Positions 4,611 through 6,697 of a stretch of 6,697 nucleotides of DNA are shown piece by piece (the stretch's first letter is position 1; each line of letters begins with the position of its first letter). Made by a program: the position numbers and the translations under genes. The notes under the pieces are model-generated. The model saw only the letters and a program-made list of their open reading frames with translations. It made no database searches and had not been told where the DNA came from. Source of the DNA: Pseudomonadota bacterium (GTDB taxonomy: Bacteria > Desulfobacterota > Desulfobacteria > Desulfobacterales > Desulfobacteraceae); contig JAHJDU010000125.1 of the NCBI GenBank assembly GCA_018812385.1, positions 1-6,697 of the forward strand, written 5' to 3'.

Positions 4611-6362
4611 ATGAGCGAAAACACCAATTATAAGCTTGCCAATATTCAAAACAGAGAAATGAAACTTCGGACCCAGCGACATGAGATCCTTGTCAGCGAA
4701 TCTGAAAAAGCCCTTGACATGATCCTTGAAGCCCCGGCACCAGCCACACTGATACAATCTTTCCCAGACCAGGATCTTTATTATCTCATGCACAAAATAG
4801 GCCCCTATGATTTCATTCCAGTCCTGTCCATGGCCAACTCTGAACAATGGGAATATATTCTGGATGTGGAAACCTGGGACAATGACCGGCTTGACCTTGC
4901 CCTTATGACAAAGACCTTTGATCTTTTATTCCAGGCTGACCCTCAAAGGCTTTTGCGATGGATCATCAAGGAAAAACCCGACTATTTTGAATTTTATCTG
5001 TTTAAAAACATGGTGATTTTTGTCAGGGAACACGATGAGGTGCCCCCGGAAGATTTTGATGATTATATAACCATTGATGATAAATTTTATTTCTGGTTTC
5101 CTGAAAACCCATGGGATATGGATGAGGATCTGCCAGACCCAGGGAACCTGCAGGAAGCCTCTGAACTCATCGAAAAAATGGTCAAAGCCGTGGCCCAGAT
5201 GGATCTGTCGGTTTATCACGGACTTTTGCTTGAAACCGCCTCTATACTGACGGCTGAAACCGAAGAAGAGCAGTTCCGCCTTAAGAATCTGCGGCTTGCA
5301 GAAAAAGGATTTTTACCTGCCCATGAAGCCCTGGGAATTTATCAGCCCACCAAACTTTCTTCTCTTCGCAAACGGCCGGAAAAAAACCGCTTCAATCCAG
5401 CCCCCTTTGACCCGGACATCCCATTGCCACCACAATTTTTCTCCCAGTTTATTGAAGGTGATGATCTGTTTGTAAAATCCCTTAAATTGCTTGATCCTGA
5501 ATTCATTCTTAATCTTGAATCCGAACTTGCCGCTTTGATAAATAAAATCATTTCTGCTGATAAAATCAAACTCAGAAGCAAAGAAGATCTTGAAAAAGCC
5601 ATTATAAAGGCTTGTGATTATATAAATCTTGGCCTTGAGGTCATCCTGAAAGGAGAGAAAAAACCCGAGCTTGCAAGGGGTGTGATCCAGGAATATTTCC
5701 TTGAGGACATTTTCAGAACCGGTTCAAGGGCCGGCATCCAACTTAAGACAAAAGCTTTCAACTGGTTTAAGCAAAGCTTTATGGACAAAAACAATCTTCC
5801 CTTAAGTTTTCTTGGAGAAGACTATTTAGGAGTTATTGGCGGTCTGTTCCTTGACCGGCCGCTGTATTATGATAATTATGCTGCCGGAAAATTATACAGA
5901 AATTTTAAATCCATTTCAGATATTACCCGGACTGCAGGGACCTTGGAACAGATCATGGCCCTGGATAAGTTCCTGGGCCTGCTGGATGTAGATATCAATT
6001 CCTTTGAACAAGGTGTTTTAACTTATAAAACATTAATTCTTACCCTTTGGGCAAAAAACCGGTTAAAGCTGGCACAAACCCTTGAACCCATTGACACAAA
6101 AGTCTTTAAAAAGTTTTTCATCGCCCTGTTCTCAACGTCCGATTATAGCAAAACCGACCAGATTCCACTACAGGACCTGGTCTTGTGGACGTCTGAAGTA
6201 AGCGGCATGAATGAAACAGATTTTGAAAATGCATTTGCCGAAGTCCTGTCAAACTTGATCAAGGAACTTGAAGCAGAATACAGCCGGGTTGCCCCTGAAA
6301 ATATTGATCCCAGGTTTATCCCCCATTTTCTTTTGCGAGAAAGCAAAAAGAAAAGACGGTAG
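4611..6362 (+). CDS. DUF6178-like protein of unknown function
   Basis: The 583-residue product resembles the uncharacterised DUF6178 family that I associate with Desulfobacterota; the assignment is from memory of its pattern and needs a profile search. No signal peptide or transmembrane segment is apparent, so it is probably cytoplasmic. It looks almost entirely helical and rich in leucine and acidic residues. Residues 40-120 (LIQSFPDQDLYYLMHKIG, then EQWEYILDVETWDNDRLDL) read like short helical-repeat units, faintly like the MgtE N-terminal domain. Residues 140-178 are strongly acidic. EKGFLPAHEALGIYQP (231-246) is a distinctive block. The tail ESKKKRR (577-583) is basic. No catalytic motif is recognisable; a scaffold or protein-binding role is only a guess. 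ATG is preceded by AGGA (4600-4603) at seven bases. It lies 106 bases after the nitroreductase gene with no terminator seen, and 55 bases before the phosphopantetheinyl transferase-like gene. Confidence 0.68.
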   Translation: MSENTNYKLANIQNREMKLRTQRHEILVSESEKALDMILEAPAPATLIQSFPDQDLYYLMHKIGPYDFIPVLSMANSEQWEYILDVETWDNDRLDLALMTKTFDLLFQADPQRLLRWIIKEKPDYFEFYLFKNMVIFVREHDEVPPEDFDDYITIDDKFYFWFPENPWDMDEDLPDPGNLQEASELIEKMVKAVAQMDLSVYHGLLLETASILTAETEEEQFRLKNLRLAEKGFLPAHEALGIYQPTKLSSLRKRPEKNRFNPAPFDPDIPLPPQFFSQFIEGDDLFVKSLKLLDPEFILNLESELAALINKIISADKIKLRSKEDLEKAIIKACDYINLGLEVILKGEKKPELARGVIQEYFLEDIFRTGSRAGIQLKTKAFNWFKQSFMDKNNLPLSFLGEDYLGVIGGLFLDRPLYYDNYAAGKLYRNFKSISDITRTAGTLEQIMALDKFLGLLDVDINSFEQGVLTYKTLILTLWAKNRLKLAQTLEPIDTKVFKKFFIALFSTSDYSKTDQIPLQDLVLWTSEVSGMNETDFENAFAEVLSNLIKELEAEYSRVAPENIDPRFIPHFLLRESKKKRR

Positions 6363-6417
6363 CAAAGTCTGACCTTAAAAGATTGTAAAACAAAGGGGCT
6401 TAATATATATCATAGAC

Positions 6418-6697
6418 ATGGGTTCAATTTTCCAAGACAGCATCTGCATCAACACCCTGTCTCCAAAACCAGGGATAACCATCTGGTATGCCAGAATACC
6501 GGAAATTATCCAATCTGTTTTTAAAAAAGAAGCCCGCCCTGATTTAAGGGCAGTATTAAATGAATTGTTTAAGAAACAAGACTTTATCAAACCCTTTTTA
6601 AGCCATGAAGAAATAAGCACCATCAACGGTTTTAAGGCCTTAAAAAAACAGGTGGAATGGATCAGTGGCAGATACCTGATCAAACAGATGATGCAAC
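6418..6697 (+). CDS. 4'-phosphopantetheinyl transferase-like protein, N-terminal part (3' truncated)
   Basis: The frame is open from an ATG at 6418 to the window end, giving 93 residues. The block FLSHEE (60-65) followed by KKQVEWISGRYLIK (76-89) has the E-W/F-x-x-G-R-x-x-x-K pattern of the Sfp/AcpS-type phosphopantetheinyl transferase superfamily, which loads coenzyme A-derived phosphopantetheine onto carrier proteins of fatty acid, polyketide or peptide synthesis. The metal-binding GxD and WxxKE motifs that would confirm it lie beyond the window; family members have about 200-250 residues. The upstream stop in frame is at 6376 and there is no other ATG, GTG or TTG between, so ATG 6418 is the likely start. 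The only good purine run, AGGGG at 6394-6398, is 19 bases away, too far for a normal ribosome site. It lies 55 bases after the DUF6178-like gene and is possibly in the same transcript. Confidence 0.72.
   Translation, partial: MGSIFQDSICINTLSPKPGITIWYARIPEIIQSVFKKEARPDLRAVLNELFKKQDFIKPFLSHEEISTINGFKALKKQVEWISGRYLIKQMMQ

Noticed and set aside
4575..5602. Minus-strand open frames opposite the DUF6178-like gene
   Set aside because: They are shadows of a continuous 583-codon plus-strand gene with a good ribosome site.
6375..6683. Minus-strand open frame of 102 codons at the right edge
   Set aside because: The plus strand carries the phosphopantetheinyl transferase-like pattern EWISGRYLIK; the antisense frame shows no recognisable features.

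Overview
The window looks like ordinary chromosomal DNA of moderate GC from an anaerobic bacterium, most likely a sulfate reducer of the Desulfobacterota (Desulfobacteraceae-like). I infer this from a 2-oxoacid:acceptor (ferredoxin-type) oxidoreductase gamma subunit, a large protein that resembles the DUF6178 family I associate with this group, and the style of the intergenic repeats. No taxonomic marker such as rRNA is present, so the assignment is an inference.

Layout. Bases 1-405 are the 3' end of a plus-strand 2-oxoacid:acceptor oxidoreductase gamma-subunit gene. A strong hairpin (424-460) lies between it and a convergent minus-strand adenosine-specific kinase family gene (579-1070). A 340-base divergent intergenic region follows, holding a perfect 14-base palindrome and a promoter with consensus boxes but a short spacer. 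This promoter serves an unusual 521-residue SDR-type oxidoreductase (1411-2976) that has a basic helical N-terminus, a four-cysteine zinc-ribbon-like motif and no catalytic tyrosine. After it come a 12-bp hairpin and a 50-base AT-rich imperfect palindrome.

A good sigma70-type promoter (3196-3224) then starts a rightward series: XTP/dITP pyrophosphatase rdgB (TTG start, 3270-3920), a nitroreductase-family flavoprotein joined to it by an ATGA stop/start overlap (3917-4504), a 583-residue DUF6178-like protein (4611-6362), and the start of a 4'-phosphopantetheinyl transferase-like gene cut by the window edge (6418-6697). I see no convincing terminator between these four genes, so they may be partly co-transcribed.

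How the genes relate. RdgB cleans the nucleotide pool of deaminated purines and the adenosine kinase family also handles purines, but the two are not in one transcription unit and I see no dedicated pathway. No mobile element, CRISPR array, tRNA or rRNA is evident. The most interesting items are the tyrosine-less zinc-ribbon SDR, the uncharacterised DUF6178-like protein, and a shared 21-base motif that follows the stop codons of two separate genes in the same relative orientation, suggesting a dispersed intergenic element.
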